The position numbers and the translations under genes were made by a program. Shown piece after piece: positions 44,702-53,751 of a DNA stretch of 64,000 nt (position 1 is the first letter of the stretch; each line of letters starts with the position of its first letter). The notes beneath the pieces are model-generated. The model did no database searches. It was not told the DNA's origin and saw nothing but the letters and a program-made list of their open reading frames with translations. The DNA lies in contig CP046864.1 in NCBI GenBank assembly GCA_039640495.1, positions 1,984,001 to 2,048,000 of the forward strand, written 5' to 3'. The DNA comes from Rhodobacteraceae bacterium IMCC1335 (GTDB lineage: Bacteria; Pseudomonadota; Alphaproteobacteria; Rhodobacterales; Rhodobacteraceae).

Positions 44702-46249
44702 TTATTGTGAGCAAAGTGATTTATTCTGAAGGAGCCTCGACGTACCCCCACTCTCGGCAGAATACAACTCACGCAAAGTATTTTTTTGTACTTTGCCCAT
44801 GGTATTCCTAGGTAAGTTCGTCAACACAACATACTCACGCGGTCTTTTAAATCCCGCCAATTTATGGTCAAGTTCTGCTTTGATTTGATCTATATCTAGT
44901 CCGTCCCCGCAAGGCACAATCGCTGCGATAACACTCTCTCCAAAGTCAGGATGCGGCACGCCAAAAACGGCGCTTTCATCGATGCTAGCCAGATCGTCCA
45001 GCAAATCTTCAATTTCTTTGGGATAGATGTTGTACCCGCCCGAAATGATAATATCTTTGGCGCGTCCCACGATCGACACACGGCCATCAGCTTCTTTAGT
45101 ACCTATGTCACCAGTTACGAAAAACCCATCCTCGCGCAGTTCTTCGGCCGTCTTTTCTAGCATGTTCCAGTAACCCTGAAAAACATTGTCACCGCGCACT
45201 TCAATGATCCCAATCTCACGGACGCCTAAACTGGCGCCTGAACCAGCATCGGTGACTTTGACCTCTACACCAGGCAGGGGGTATCCAACAGTCCCAGCAA
45301 TACGTTCGCCTTTATATGGATTTGAAGTGATCATGTTAGTCTCTGTCATACCATATCTTTCGAGAATCCGATGTCCCGTACGTTCTTCAAATAATCGATG
45401 CGTTTCTGCCAAAAGTGGTGCAGAACCTGAGATAAACAACCGCATGGTCTTGCAAAGTCCTCTGGTGAATTCGGGTGATGCCAGAAGGCGCGTGTAGAAG
45501 GTTGGAACGCCCATCAGCAAGGTGGACCTTGCGATTTCAGCTAACAACACATCGACGTCAAATTTTTCAATAAGCCGCACCTGCGCTCCTGCTAAAAGAC
45601 TGGTATTTAGCGCAACGAAAAGACCATGTGTGTGAAAGATCGGCAGAGCGTGCACAAGTTTATCTTCTTTGGATATGTGCCAAAGATCCTTCAGAACCTG
45701 TGCGTTCGAAAGAAGATTTTTATGAGACAGCATCGCGCCCTTCGAACGACCCGTTGTGCCAGAGGTATAAAGCAGCGCAGCGAGGTCATCTTCTCTTCGT
45801 GGAACAGTGACAAAATCCTCAGGTTGTTGATCCGCCGCTTCAGAGAGTGATCCCCCGGAAAGACCGAGGGTCAGTAAAGCTGCACCGATGTGATTGGCCA
45901 ACACTGAAACTTCGGCTTCATTTTTTGGATCGCAAACAATTACAGCTGGCTTTGAATCGTGAACGAAATAACTCAGTTCATCAAAAGTGTAGGCATTGTT
46001 TAGCGGTAAATACACACCGCCGGCCTGAATAGCAGCTGCATAAAGTGCTAGCGTTTCGCGGGTTTTAGGTGTTTGGACAACAATCCGATCGCCTGGCGTC
46101 AAACCTGCAACAACGATAGCTTTTGCCATTTGCGCCGCTCTTTTCAGAAAATCAGCATAACTAAGTTCAACGCCGTCATCGCACTTCAAAAACGTTGAAT
46201 GATTTGTGGCGTGAGGCGCAAAAAGTGCCTCATATAACGTGTTCGTCAC
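44702..46249 (-). CDS. matB: malonyl-CoA synthetase
   Basis: Activates malonate with ATP and CoA to malonyl-CoA. 515 residues from a GTG at 46249 (TNTLYEALFA), one base after the upstream stop; the longer frame to 46372 reads through the preceding gene and is rejected. Motifs: LLYTSGTTGRSKGAMLSHKN, LPIFHTHGLFVA, ERYGMTETNMITSNPYKGER, TGDIGTKEADGRV, and the late lysine in PRNTMGKVQKN. These are close to characterised MatB. It forms an operon with malonyl-CoA decarboxylase and a GntR regulator. Confidence 0.92.
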   Translation of the reverse strand: MTNTLYEALFAPHATNHSTFLKCDDGVELSYADFLKRAAQMAKAIVVAGLTPGDRIVVQTPKTRETLALYAAAIQAGGVYLPLNNAYTFDELSYFVHDSKPAVIVCDPKNEAEVSVLANHIGAALLTLGLSGGSLSEAADQQPEDFVTVPRREDDLAALLYTSGTTGRSKGAMLSHKNLLSNAQVLKDLWHISKEDKLVHALPIFHTHGLFVALNTSLLAGAQVRLIEKFDVDVLLAEIARSTLLMGVPTFYTRLLASPEFTRGLCKTMRLFISGSAPLLAETHRLFEERTGHRILERYGMTETNMITSNPYKGERIAGTVGYPLPGVEVKVTDAGSGASLGVREIGIIEVRGDNVFQGYWNMLEKTAEELREDGFFVTGDIGTKEADGRVSIVGRAKDIIISGGYNIYPKEIEDLLDDLASIDESAVFGVPHPDFGESVIAAIVPCGDGLDIDQIKAELDHKLAGFKRPREYVVLTNLPRNTMGKVQKNTLRELYSAESGGTSRLLQNKSLCSQ

Positions 46250-46250
46250 A

Positions 46251-47546
46251 TTATTTTTCCATTGTTTGAATTGTAAAGTCGGCTCGCGCCATAGCCAGCA
46301 CCTCTTTGGTGGCAGAAACTTTGCCGTTGCGCACAAAGTCTTCATGATTGAGCTCGGTTTTCGCAAGGTCATAATGATAATTTACCATGGCTCCGCTCGA
46401 TTGCTTCTGTCCGTTCTCAGAAAGATCTGCGCGAGAATGAACCGCGTATATTTCGGCGCCATTTCCCAAATGGAAACGTGCGACCGGATCGAAAGGATGC
46501 CCATCGTTCCTTTTCGCAGTTGTGAGATACCGTGCGGCCAATTTAGCGACTGTATCGTCACTTGCTTGCGCCTCTAAAGCTTCACTTGCGGCAAAGCCTA
46601 GCTCAGCATCGTCCAATTTGGATTCGAGCCAAGTATTCAAGTTGGGAATAGGCGACAAGGTCACAAACTGATTTAAATTAGGCATTTCTAGAGACAGCTC
46701 CGTAACAACTTGTTTAATGAGCAAGTTGCCAAAACTAATGCCACGCAGTCCAACCTGACAGTTCGATATTGAGTAAAATACAGCAACCCTCGCGTTTTCG
46801 GGGGCAAGCGGTACACGTTTTTCAAGAAGTATGCCATCGATCGATCCAGGAACTTCACACGTCAATGCAACCTCAATAAAAATAAGTGGTTCGTCGGGCA
46901 TTGAAGGATGAAAGAAAGCAAAACATCTTCGGTCGGAAGGCAACAGCCGCTTTCTTAGGTCGTCAAGATCAGAAATTTCGTGGACCGCTTCGTAGGCAAT
47001 AATTTTATCAAGAATTCGTGCAGGCGTATCCCAGTTTATTTGCTTAAGAACAAGAAAACCCAAGTTAAACCAGCTATGAAGCAAATGCCGAAAATCAAAA
47101 TCAGTACGCTTAAGATCAGGATGATCTTTCAGAAAATTTAGTAGATCGATGCGCATTTTGACTAGACCCTGCGTAGCACCTGTGGGCTGGTTCAAACGTC
47201 TCAAAAGTTCTTGGCGTTTGGGTTCAGCTGCGCGGCTAAGTGCTTTATAAACATCGGTATCTTTGGCTTGAACAAAAGATTGGGCTAGCTCAGAAAGCTT
47301 CTCTGCGTCCACATCAAGCTCGGAGTTTAGGTAATCAAAAAACACCAGTTTCTGTGCGTCATCCGCCTCCTGATATCTCTTAAGGAGTGTGGACGCGATG
47401 CGATAGCCAGAAACTTCACCCTCTGCGGATAGCAGGGCATCACATAACTCGATAATTGACCTAGTATCGTCTTTGCTTCCAAACAAAGGCGCACGCCGTT
47501 GGAAAAGCTGCGTCAACAGTTCACCAAAAAACCAGTTTCGTTGCAT
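46251..47546 (-). CDS. malonyl-CoA decarboxylase
   Basis: Converts malonyl-CoA to acetyl-CoA and CO2. 431 residues, helical N-terminal domain followed by the GNAT-fold catalytic domain. Seen are FAFFHPSMPDEPLIFIEVAL, then VFYSISNCQVGLRGISFGNL, LSPIPNLNTWL and VNYHYDLAKTELNHE, all typical of the MLYCD/MatA family. The pair with matB is the classic malonate-use module. Two bases separate it from the regulator upstream. Confidence 0.93.
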   Translation of the reverse strand: MQRNWFFGELLTQLFQRRAPLFGSKDDTRSIIELCDALLSAEGEVSGYRIASTLLKRYQEADDAQKLVFFDYLNSELDVDAEKLSELAQSFVQAKDTDVYKALSRAAEPKRQELLRRLNQPTGATQGLVKMRIDLLNFLKDHPDLKRTDFDFRHLLHSWFNLGFLVLKQINWDTPARILDKIIAYEAVHEISDLDDLRKRLLPSDRRCFAFFHPSMPDEPLIFIEVALTCEVPGSIDGILLEKRVPLAPENARVAVFYSISNCQVGLRGISFGNLLIKQVVTELSLEMPNLNQFVTLSPIPNLNTWLESKLDDAELGFAASEALEAQASDDTVAKLAARYLTTAKRNDGHPFDPVARFHLGNGAEIYAVHSRADLSENGQKQSSGAMVNYHYDLAKTELNHEDFVRNGKVSATKEVLAMARADFTIQTMEK

Positions 47547-47548
47547 GA

Positions 47549-48214
47549 TCAGTTGTCCATTTGGCGACTCAGGTACGCGCCTGTGCGGTGGTAGTGCTCA
47601 ACCAAAAGCTCTGTCGCGCGATCAGGATCGTGGGCCAACACCGCATTGCAAATTTCTTCATGCTCTGTGGCGATTCTTCGTTTGTCGTAGTTTGGCCCAC
47701 CTGCAGCAAGATACCTATAACGGATATTAAGATCATAAAGCTGCGAACAATAGCGTTCGAGCGTTGGAAGTTGTGCATTACATATAAGAGCCATATGAAA
47801 CTTTTTATGGACCACTTCAAAGTCCGGCACACCATCGGCTTGTGCTTTCTTCATACGATAGTGCGCTAGCACGAGCATTTCTTCCCAGTCTTGGTTCGCG
47901 TTTTTAATAGAGGCTCTCAACGCCACCTCTTCCAAAGTACAACGCAAAATCAGAACTTCATCAAAGTTAGCTTTACCGACAGGTGCCGCTCTGAAACCAC
48001 GCTGATCCAATCTTTCAACCAACAGATCGGAAGTCAAAAGTGACAGCGCCTCTCGAATTGGGCTCGCTCCAGTTTTGAGCAAGGTACGCAATTGTTCAAT
48101 TTTGAGTTTCTGACCCGGGGGCAAAGTACCTGTCAGGATCATTTCTCGTAAACGCAAATATGCATTATGTGTTGCTGATACCTCTTCAATCGTTGTCTCC
48201 TGCTCAGCCTTCAT
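47549..48214 (-). CDS. GntR-family regulator (FadR/FCD type)
   Basis: 221 residues. N-terminal winged helix (LREMILTGTLPPGQKLKIEQ, then GASPIREALSLLTSDLLVER) followed by a helical FCD ligand-binding domain with histidine ligands expected in the region HYRMKKAQADGVPDFEVVHK to the C-terminus. As first gene of the malonate operon it probably senses malonate or malonyl-CoA and controls the operon. The operator was not located. Confidence 0.88.
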   Translation of the reverse strand: MKAEQETTIEEVSATHNAYLRLREMILTGTLPPGQKLKIEQLRTLLKTGASPIREALSLLTSDLLVERLDQRGFRAAPVGKANFDEVLILRCTLEEVALRASIKNANQDWEEMLVLAHYRMKKAQADGVPDFEVVHKKFHMALICNAQLPTLERYCSQLYDLNIRYRYLAAGGPNYDKRRIATEHEEICNAVLAHDPDRATELLVEHYHRTGAYLSRQMDN

Positions 48215-48242
48215 ACCAAGTTTTCCATTATGTCGTAATTGT

Positions 48243-48629
48243 TTAGCTCAGTTCAATTGATCCAGTAGATAAACTCAAGCGCAAATTTAAAGATCCTTCA
48301 TTAATCATCCAGCGGCGGATCACATAGCTACGCGCACCAGACTGATGCATCGGGTCGTCCTCGGCCAGCCTGCGTGCAGCTTTCAGACTTTCTGCGCGAT
48401 AGATGATCAGACCCACGCCCTGCATGTGCTCGCCCGTTTCGTCGGACATTGGCCCGGCAAAGGCGAGGTGACCCGAGCGCTCAAGTTGCGCCTGATAAGC
48501 AAGGTGCTCCGGCAGGTTTGCCTTCACATCTTCCGGAGCTTTCGCGGGGGTGCTCTGCGCCACGAATAGCTCCAGCGCCAATGCCCCGCGTGACTTTGCT
48601 TCCGACTTGTAATCTGCCCAAGCGACCAT
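48243..48629 (-). CDS. YCII-related protein
   Basis: 128 residues with the YciI-type ferredoxin-like fold: helix-strand with HLAYQAQLERSGHLAFAGPM, then GVGLIIYRAESLKAARRLAE and DDPMHQSGARSYVIRRWMIN. The aspartate-proline pair DDP and the histidine in the first helix are conserved in the family. It is divergent from the FAH gene, with a shared promoter region of 87 bases, and likely belongs to the same pathway. Confidence 0.82.
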   Translation of the reverse strand: MVAWADYKSEAKSRGALALELFVAQSTPAKAPEDVKANLPEHLAYQAQLERSGHLAFAGPMSDETGEHMQGVGLIIYRAESLKAARRLAEDDPMHQSGARSYVIRRWMINEGSLNLRLSLSTGSIELS

Positions 48630-48646
48630 GACTACCCTTTCTAAAA

Positions 48647-48658
48647 AATATCGATATT
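48647..48658. promoter_or_regulatory. 12-bp palindrome, possible operator
   Basis: AATATCGATATT is a perfect palindrome in the divergent region between the YCII-like gene and the FAH operon, directly next to a likely -35 box. A regulator binding here could control both directions; no dedicated regulator is adjacent except the malonate GntR. Confidence 0.4.
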
Positions 48659-48660
48659 AT

Positions 48661-48689
48661 TTGACATATGGCAAAATAATCGTCAAAAT
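48661..48689 (+). promoter_or_regulatory. probable sigma-70 promoter of the FAH-TRAP operon
   Basis: TTGACA at 48661-48666 and CAAAAT at 48684-48689, 17 bases apart, 28 bases before the ATG at 48717. The -35 box is a perfect match and the -10 box is weak. Confidence 0.45.
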
Positions 48690-48716
48690 ACAAGAGAACA
48701 TACGAGGGTAGCTGCA

Positions 48717-49601
48717 ATGAAATATCTGGTGGGCGAGACTTCGGAGGGAACTTCAGTCTTTGTAGTAAAGGGCGATGAAGCCGTTAACATTACGGCCCTG
48801 AACGCCGAAATCGGTTCGGATCTGACGGCGTTGATCTCGAACCCTGCTCTTGCCGATTCGGTTTCGGACCAGATATCCGAAGCGGACACAGTGCCGGTGG
48901 ACTCGATCACTCCTGCATTGCCTGTCGCAGCGCCCGGCACAATCATCTGCATGGGGCTGAACTACACGGACCACATCAAAGAAGGTGGTTACGACATCCC
49001 GGAGTATCCGGCGCTGTTCATGCGGGGGAAAAACTCGATCATGGCGGCTGGACAGCCTATGGTGCGTCCTGCCTGTTCAGAGCAACTCGACTATGAGGCT
49101 GAACTGATGCTGATTGTCGGCAGAGGTGGACGCCACATCTCGGAAGATGACGCCTTGGATCACGTGTTTGGGTATACCGTGTTCAACGACGGATCCGTGC
49201 GCGACTATCAACGCAAGACGCATCAGTGGACGCCGGGTAAGAACTTTGACAACACCGGCGCGATTGGCCCGTTCACAGTGACACCGGACGACCTGCCCGA
49301 TGGCGCTTCGGGCCTCAAGATTGAAAGCCGTGTCGGGGACGAAATCCTGCAAAGCTCGAACACGGCCAACATGATTTGGGATGTACGCAAGGTCATCGCA
49401 ACAATTTCGGAATACACTACGCTCGAGCCGGGCGACTTGATCGCCTCGGGCACCCCTCCGGGTGTTGGCCACGCCAAGAAACCCAACCCGCGCTGGCTCA
49501 AGCCCGGTGAAACTGTTGAGATCGAAATTGAAGGCATCGGCATCTGCGCCAGCCCGATCATTGACGAAAATGACACCAACGAAAAGGTGGCCGCGGAATG
49601 A
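48717..49601 (+). CDS. fumarylacetoacetate hydrolase family protein
   Basis: 294 residues. C-terminal FAH domain with TIICMGLNYTDHIKEGG, the metal ligands in QLDYEAELMLIVGRGG, GYTVFNDGSVRDYQ, and LIASGTPPGVGHAKKP. The family hydrolyses C-C bonds in or decarboxylates acylpyruvates and ring-cleavage products. First gene of the long plus-strand operon; its last four bases overlap the next start (ATGA). The N-terminal 70 residues are typical of longer members. Confidence 0.9.
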   Translation: MKYLVGETSEGTSVFVVKGDEAVNITALNAEIGSDLTALISNPALADSVSDQISEADTVPVDSITPALPVAAPGTIICMGLNYTDHIKEGGYDIPEYPALFMRGKNSIMAAGQPMVRPACSEQLDYEAELMLIVGRGGRHISEDDALDHVFGYTVFNDGSVRDYQRKTHQWTPGKNFDNTGAIGPFTVTPDDLPDGASGLKIESRVGDEILQSSNTANMIWDVRKVIATISEYTTLEPGDLIASGTPPGVGHAKKPNPRWLKPGETVEIEIEGIGICASPIIDENDTNEKVAAE

Positions 49602-50263
49602 ACGCCCCTACCGGAGCAGAATTGGACGCCCTTCGCGCCAAGGCCCAACAGGACCACCGCGATTTGCATGGCCGTATCAGCCGACTCTCAGATGACTCGA
49701 TTGACCTGATCCTTCGCGAGGCACGCTCACATTATGCCTGGACGGACAAACCGATCCCGGATGGGCTGTTGGAGGAGATCTACGACATCACCATCAACGG
49801 CGCGACCAGCATGAACTCGCTTCCGGCTCGGTTTATCTTCGTGAAAAGTCAGGCAGGCAAAGAACGGCTGGCAAGATCGCTGAAACCTCAGAACGTTCCC
49901 AAGATGATGAAGGCGCCTGTAACAGCGATCATCGCGCAGGACATGGAGTTCTGGAAAGAGCTGCCCTTTACCTTTCCGCACGAAGACCGTCGTCACCTGT
50001 TTGAAGGCAAGCGTGCTTATATTGAGGACACAGCCAATCGGAATGCCACTTTGCAAGGGGCCTATTTCATGATTGCGGCCCGCGCGGTAGGGTTGGATGT
50101 CGGCGCGATGTCCGGCTTTTCCAACGAGATCGTAGATGAAGAGTTCTTCAAGGGCACAACTCTCAAGTCGAACTTCCTTTGCAATCTTGGCTCTGCGGAT
50201 GAATCTGCGCTTTTCCAAAAGCTGCCCCGGTTCTCTTTCGACCAAGTTTGTTCTTACGCCTGA
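49598..50263 (+). CDS. nitroreductase-family protein, RutE-like
   Basis: 221 residues with the flavin-reductase fold of RutE: SDDSIDLILREARSHYAWTD, INGATSMNSLPARFIFVKS, and AGLDVGAMSGFSNE-like GLDVGAMSGFSNEIVDEEFF. RutE reduces malonic semialdehyde to 3-hydroxypropionate. Here the substrate may be that or a quinone/nitro compound of the pathway. It overlaps the FAH gene by four bases and ends 12 bases before the OsmC gene. Confidence 0.82.
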   Translation: MNAPTGAELDALRAKAQQDHRDLHGRISRLSDDSIDLILREARSHYAWTDKPIPDGLLEEIYDITINGATSMNSLPARFIFVKSQAGKERLARSLKPQNVPKMMKAPVTAIIAQDMEFWKELPFTFPHEDRRHLFEGKRAYIEDTANRNATLQGAYFMIAARAVGLDVGAMSGFSNEIVDEEFFKGTTLKSNFLCNLGSADESALFQKLPRFSFDQVCSYA

Positions 50264-50275
50264 GGAGGTTTTGCT

Positions 50276-50734
50276 TTGGCCATTCGGATGAAATCAGTCG
50301 TGACCTACCGGACCACCGCAGAGTGTCAAACGCATTCACGCACCGAGATTCCAGTCAGGGATCTCGCCGTGACGATTGATGAACCGATTGAACGCGGCGG
50401 CACCAACCTCGGGCCATCTCCAACTGAGGCGGCGCTGACCGCGCGAATCGCCTGTACAAATGTGATCGGCCACAAGAATGCGGCTCGGTTGGGAGTGGAA
50501 CTGGGCAAGGTCACGATCGACGCGGACTGCAAGTTCGACCGGCGTGACGTGCTGATGGAAGCAGAAATCGATGTACCGTTCCCGGAGATCACACTCACGG
50601 TGAACTGTGACACGCGGGCCAGTAGGGATGAGCTGGCACGCGTGGGCACTGAAACGGCAAAAAACTGTGCGATAGCCAAGCTTTTTGAAGCAGCCGGAAC
50701 AATCTTGACGGTGAATTGGGTCAAGGTCGGCTGA
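50276..50734 (+). CDS. OsmC-family protein (TTG start)
   Basis: 152 residues. TTG at 50276 is chosen because GAGGAGG lies eight bases upstream; the next ATG is at 50288. The OsmC fold is recognised from GPSPTEAALTARIACTNVIG, where the expected cysteine is present, and from DRRDVLMEAEIDVPFPEITL. OsmC proteins reduce organic peroxides or bind thiol adducts. In this operon it may protect against reactive ring-cleavage or quinone products. Confidence 0.82.
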   Translation: MAIRMKSVVTYRTTAECQTHSRTEIPVRDLAVTIDEPIERGGTNLGPSPTEAALTARIACTNVIGHKNAARLGVELGKVTIDADCKFDRRDVLMEAEIDVPFPEITLTVNCDTRASRDELARVGTETAKNCAIAKLFEAAGTILTVNWVKVG

Positions 50735-50780
50735 ACGTCATCAAAGGGGCGCAAAGCCCTGTTTTCTAGGAGGAAAAACA

Positions 50781-51854
50781 ATGAAGAAATGTATAAAATT
50801 CAGCCTGATAGGTGGCGCATTGGCAGCGCTGATGGCCCTGCCCGCCGCGGCACAGGAAAGCATCTCTGCGGTCGTAATCGACGGCTATCCGGACCGGGCA
50901 CTTTGGGTGAAAGAATTCACGAATTTCTTCATCCCCGAGGTTGACCGTCGCCTGGCGGAAAACGGCAACTACAAGATGAACTGGCAGGAGAACTATGGCG
51001 GTTCTATCGTCAAACCCAAGGGCGTGCTGGAAGGTGTACAATTGGGCCTCGGCGACATCGGCATTGTCACGACGATTTTCCATTCGTCTAAGCTGCCAAG
51101 CCAGGGCATTTCCGGCTCGACTCCGTTTGTGGCCTCTGATGCCCGTGCCGTGGCCAAGGCGGTGGACGAAATCGCCCGGGAATTCCCTGCAATGCAGAAC
51201 GAGTTTGCAGCTCAAAACCAGGTCTATTTGGCCACCGGCGTCGTTCTGGACACCTACCAAGTGTTCTGCTCGGAAAAAGTGTCGAAGCTTGCAGACCTCG
51301 AGGGTCGCAAGATCGCCGGCGCGGGTCTGAACCTGCGTTATCTCGAGGGCATCAAGGATGCCGCTGGCGTGCGCGGTGGTCTCACGGACTTCTACAACAT
51401 GGTCCAGACTGGCCTTGTAGACTGCGCCATGCTGTGGCCTGAAGCCGCCAAGACCTTCAAGATTGCCGAAGTTGCCCCCTACATGCTGCGTGCCGACCTT
51501 GGCGCTGTGAACACGAAAACGGTGACTGTGAACGCCGACTACTGGGAAAAGCTGCCTGATGAGGTCAAAGATGTTCTGAAAGCCGTTGCCATCGATTACC
51601 GTGACCACGTTGCGGGCATTGCGATGGACCGCGCAGCAGCTTCGCGTGACGCATATGTCGCTGCTGGAGGCACCATTGCGGAACTCTCTGACGAGGACCG
51701 CGCCGCATGGGCCAACGCGATGCCAAACGTGGCTCAGGAATGGGCATCGACTCTGAACGGCAAAGGCGAAGCCGGCTCAGAAATGCTGGCGGCTTACATC
51801 GGCAAGCTTGCGGACGCTGGGTACACCGGCATGCGTGACTGGACTGCCGAATAA
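50781..51854 (+). CDS. TRAP transporter substrate-binding protein (DctP family)
   Basis: 357 residues with signal peptide (KFSLIGGALAALMALPAAAQ). DctP core seen as GVLEGVQLGLGDIGIVTTIF and the specificity region KIAGAGLNLRYLEGIKDAAG, then YNMVQTGLVDCAMLWPEA. It binds an acidic organic substrate in the periplasm; the arginine in GLNLRYLEG likely contacts the carboxylate. Very good AGGAGG site. Followed by dctQ and dctM. Confidence 0.9.
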   Translation: MKKCIKFSLIGGALAALMALPAAAQESISAVVIDGYPDRALWVKEFTNFFIPEVDRRLAENGNYKMNWQENYGGSIVKPKGVLEGVQLGLGDIGIVTTIFHSSKLPSQGISGSTPFVASDARAVAKAVDEIAREFPAMQNEFAAQNQVYLATGVVLDTYQVFCSEKVSKLADLEGRKIAGAGLNLRYLEGIKDAAGVRGGLTDFYNMVQTGLVDCAMLWPEAAKTFKIAEVAPYMLRADLGAVNTKTVTVNADYWEKLPDEVKDVLKAVAIDYRDHVAGIAMDRAAASRDAYVAAGGTIAELSDEDRAAWANAMPNVAQEWASTLNGKGEAGSEMLAAYIGKLADAGYTGMRDWTAE

Positions 51855-51887
51855 CAAACGGCCGACCCGGGAAAGGACCAAAAGACA

Positions 51888-52439
51888 ATGCTGAAGTCTG
51901 CCGTTGCTGGCCTGTCCTGGGTCGCCAATACACTCGCCATCGCCACGAACGCACTGGGAACCCTTGTCGTTCTGGCGTTGGTGATCATCCTGAACGTCGA
52001 CGTGATTGCCCGAGGACTGTTCTCGTCCCCCCTGCGAGGCACCTACGAAATAGTGCAGTTCTCAGTGGTCATGATCGTGTTCCTGCAACTCGCGGATGTA
52101 GCGCGCGTCGACCGACTGACCCGCTCCGATGGCTTTCTAAGTATCCTGCAGCACCGCCGTCCCTTACTGGCAACCAGCATCCGACGGATCATCAATGCCG
52201 TTTCCGCAATTTTCATGGGGCTCATCGCTTATGTGACCTTCCCCGAGTTCCTGCACATGTGGGAAACGCAAGACTACTTCGGGGTGCCTGGTCTCTTCAC
52301 CTTACCCTGGTGGCCGGTAAAGCTGGTGATCACTCTAGGAACTTCGCTGGCCTGCCTGATCTTCGTCCTCAAAGTCATCACTGCGCGCGATCGACCCGAG
52401 ATGATCCGCGCACCCGAACATGACGAGGCACCTAAATGA
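51888..52439 (+). CDS. TRAP transporter small permease (DctQ family)
   Basis: 183 residues with four membrane helices (TLVVLALVIILNVDVIARGL, YEIVQFSVVMIVFLQLADVA, FMGLIAYVTFPEFLHMWE, and LVITLGTSLACLIFVLKVI). The RGLF and EIVQF motifs are DctQ hallmarks. Its stop overlaps the dctM start by ATGA. Confidence 0.9.
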   Translation: MLKSAVAGLSWVANTLAIATNALGTLVVLALVIILNVDVIARGLFSSPLRGTYEIVQFSVVMIVFLQLADVARVDRLTRSDGFLSILQHRRPLLATSIRRIINAVSAIFMGLIAYVTFPEFLHMWETQDYFGVPGLFTLPWWPVKLVITLGTSLACLIFVLKVITARDRPEMIRAPEHDEAPK

Positions 52440-53740
52440 CCCCAATTGAGATTGGCCTGATCTCGGTCGTTTCCATCGTCTTTCTGATCTACTCTGGCGT
52501 TTACATTCCGGTGGCTTTGGGCGTGGTGTCCTTTCTGTCCATCTGGATTATGCGCGACAACTTCACGTTGGCTCTGAACCTCTTGAAGATTGCGGTTGGC
52601 GACAGCGCCATGGAGTACAGTTTCGCCACCATCCCGCTGTTCACTTTTATGGGTTTAATCGTCTCCAAGGCGGGACTTGGCAAAGACATCTACGAAGTCA
52701 TGACCATGCGCTTTCGCAAGGTCAAAGGCGGGATCGGCATGGCCACGGTTGGCGCCAATGCGGTCTTCGCCGCCGTGACAGGGTCTTCGATTGCTTCGGC
52801 CTCGGTTTTTACCAAGGTTTCGGTGCCGCAGATGATGGCGCAGGATTACAACCCACGTTTTGCCGTTGGCGTTGTGGCAGGCTCGTCGGTGCTGGGCATG
52901 ATCATTCCGCCCTCTGCCATGCTGATCATCTATTCGTTCGTTGCAGAACAATCGGTCGGAGACATGTTCCTCGCCGGCGTCATTCCCGGCATTCTGTTGG
53001 CCGTCGCCTATGTCGGGGCGATCTGGTTCATGGGGCACTTTACCCCGAACTTCGTCGGTGGCCGTGTGGTCGCTGACACAAAGTGGATGTCAGGCCGCGA
53101 AATCGCCGCAAAAACGTTGCCCACCATCGGACTGATCACCATTGTTTTGGGTGGTATCTACACCGGGTGGATGACGGCAGTTGAAGCGGGCGCGACAGGG
53201 TCTCTAGTGGCAATGATCATTGCTCTCACACGTAAGTCCATGACGCGTAAGGCGTTTTGGGACGCGCTTTTGGAGACTGGTCATATTACCGCGGCAATAC
53301 TCTTCCTAATTACCGCAGCCTCGATCTATAGCCGGATGCTGGGTCTCGCCGGTCTGCCCAACCAGTTGCAGGATCTGTTGGCGGGCAACACGTGGTCTTT
53401 CTGGACCATTATGCTGCTCTATGTCTTGCTCATGCTGTTCCTGGGGACGCTTCTGGATACGGCGTCGATCATTCTAATTGTCGTTCCGCTGTTCCTGCCG
53501 CTTGCCGAAGCGCTGGACCTGTCGCTGATCTGGTTTGGCATCATTACGGTAGTCGGCGCAGAGATTGGCCTTCTCACGCCGCCGCTGGGCATTTCCTGCT
53601 TTGTCATAAAATCCACGATCAACGATAACCGGATATCGCTGAAGGACGTCTTCATGGGCGCGCTGCCCTTTGCCTTTGTCATGCTGATCATTCTGTTCAT
53701 TCTGATTGAATTCCCAATTCTCAGCCTTACTCTAATCTAA
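52436..53740 (+). CDS. TRAP transporter large permease (DctM family)
   Basis: 434 residues and about eleven to thirteen helices. Typical motifs are YSFATIPLFTFMGLIVSKAG, SVLGMIIPPSAMLIIYSFVA, and the late GLLTPPLGISCFVIKS. It is the sodium-driven membrane component and works with DctQ and DctP. It is followed by the dioxygenase gene after eleven bases, which ties uptake to ring cleavage. Confidence 0.92.
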   Translation: MTPIEIGLISVVSIVFLIYSGVYIPVALGVVSFLSIWIMRDNFTLALNLLKIAVGDSAMEYSFATIPLFTFMGLIVSKAGLGKDIYEVMTMRFRKVKGGIGMATVGANAVFAAVTGSSIASASVFTKVSVPQMMAQDYNPRFAVGVVAGSSVLGMIIPPSAMLIIYSFVAEQSVGDMFLAGVIPGILLAVAYVGAIWFMGHFTPNFVGGRVVADTKWMSGREIAAKTLPTIGLITIVLGGIYTGWMTAVEAGATGSLVAMIIALTRKSMTRKAFWDALLETGHITAAILFLITAASIYSRMLGLAGLPNQLQDLLAGNTWSFWTIMLLYVLLMLFLGTLLDTASIILIVVPLFLPLAEALDLSLIWFGIITVVGAEIGLLTPPLGISCFVIKSTINDNRISLKDVFMGALPFAFVMLIILFILIEFPILSLTLI

Positions 53741-53751
53741 GGAGCCCACTC

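Noticed and set aside
50766..51608. A 280-codon minus-strand frame opposite the TRAP binding protein
   Set aside because: It is a shadow of the DctP gene, whose signal peptide, family motifs and ribosome site are clear.
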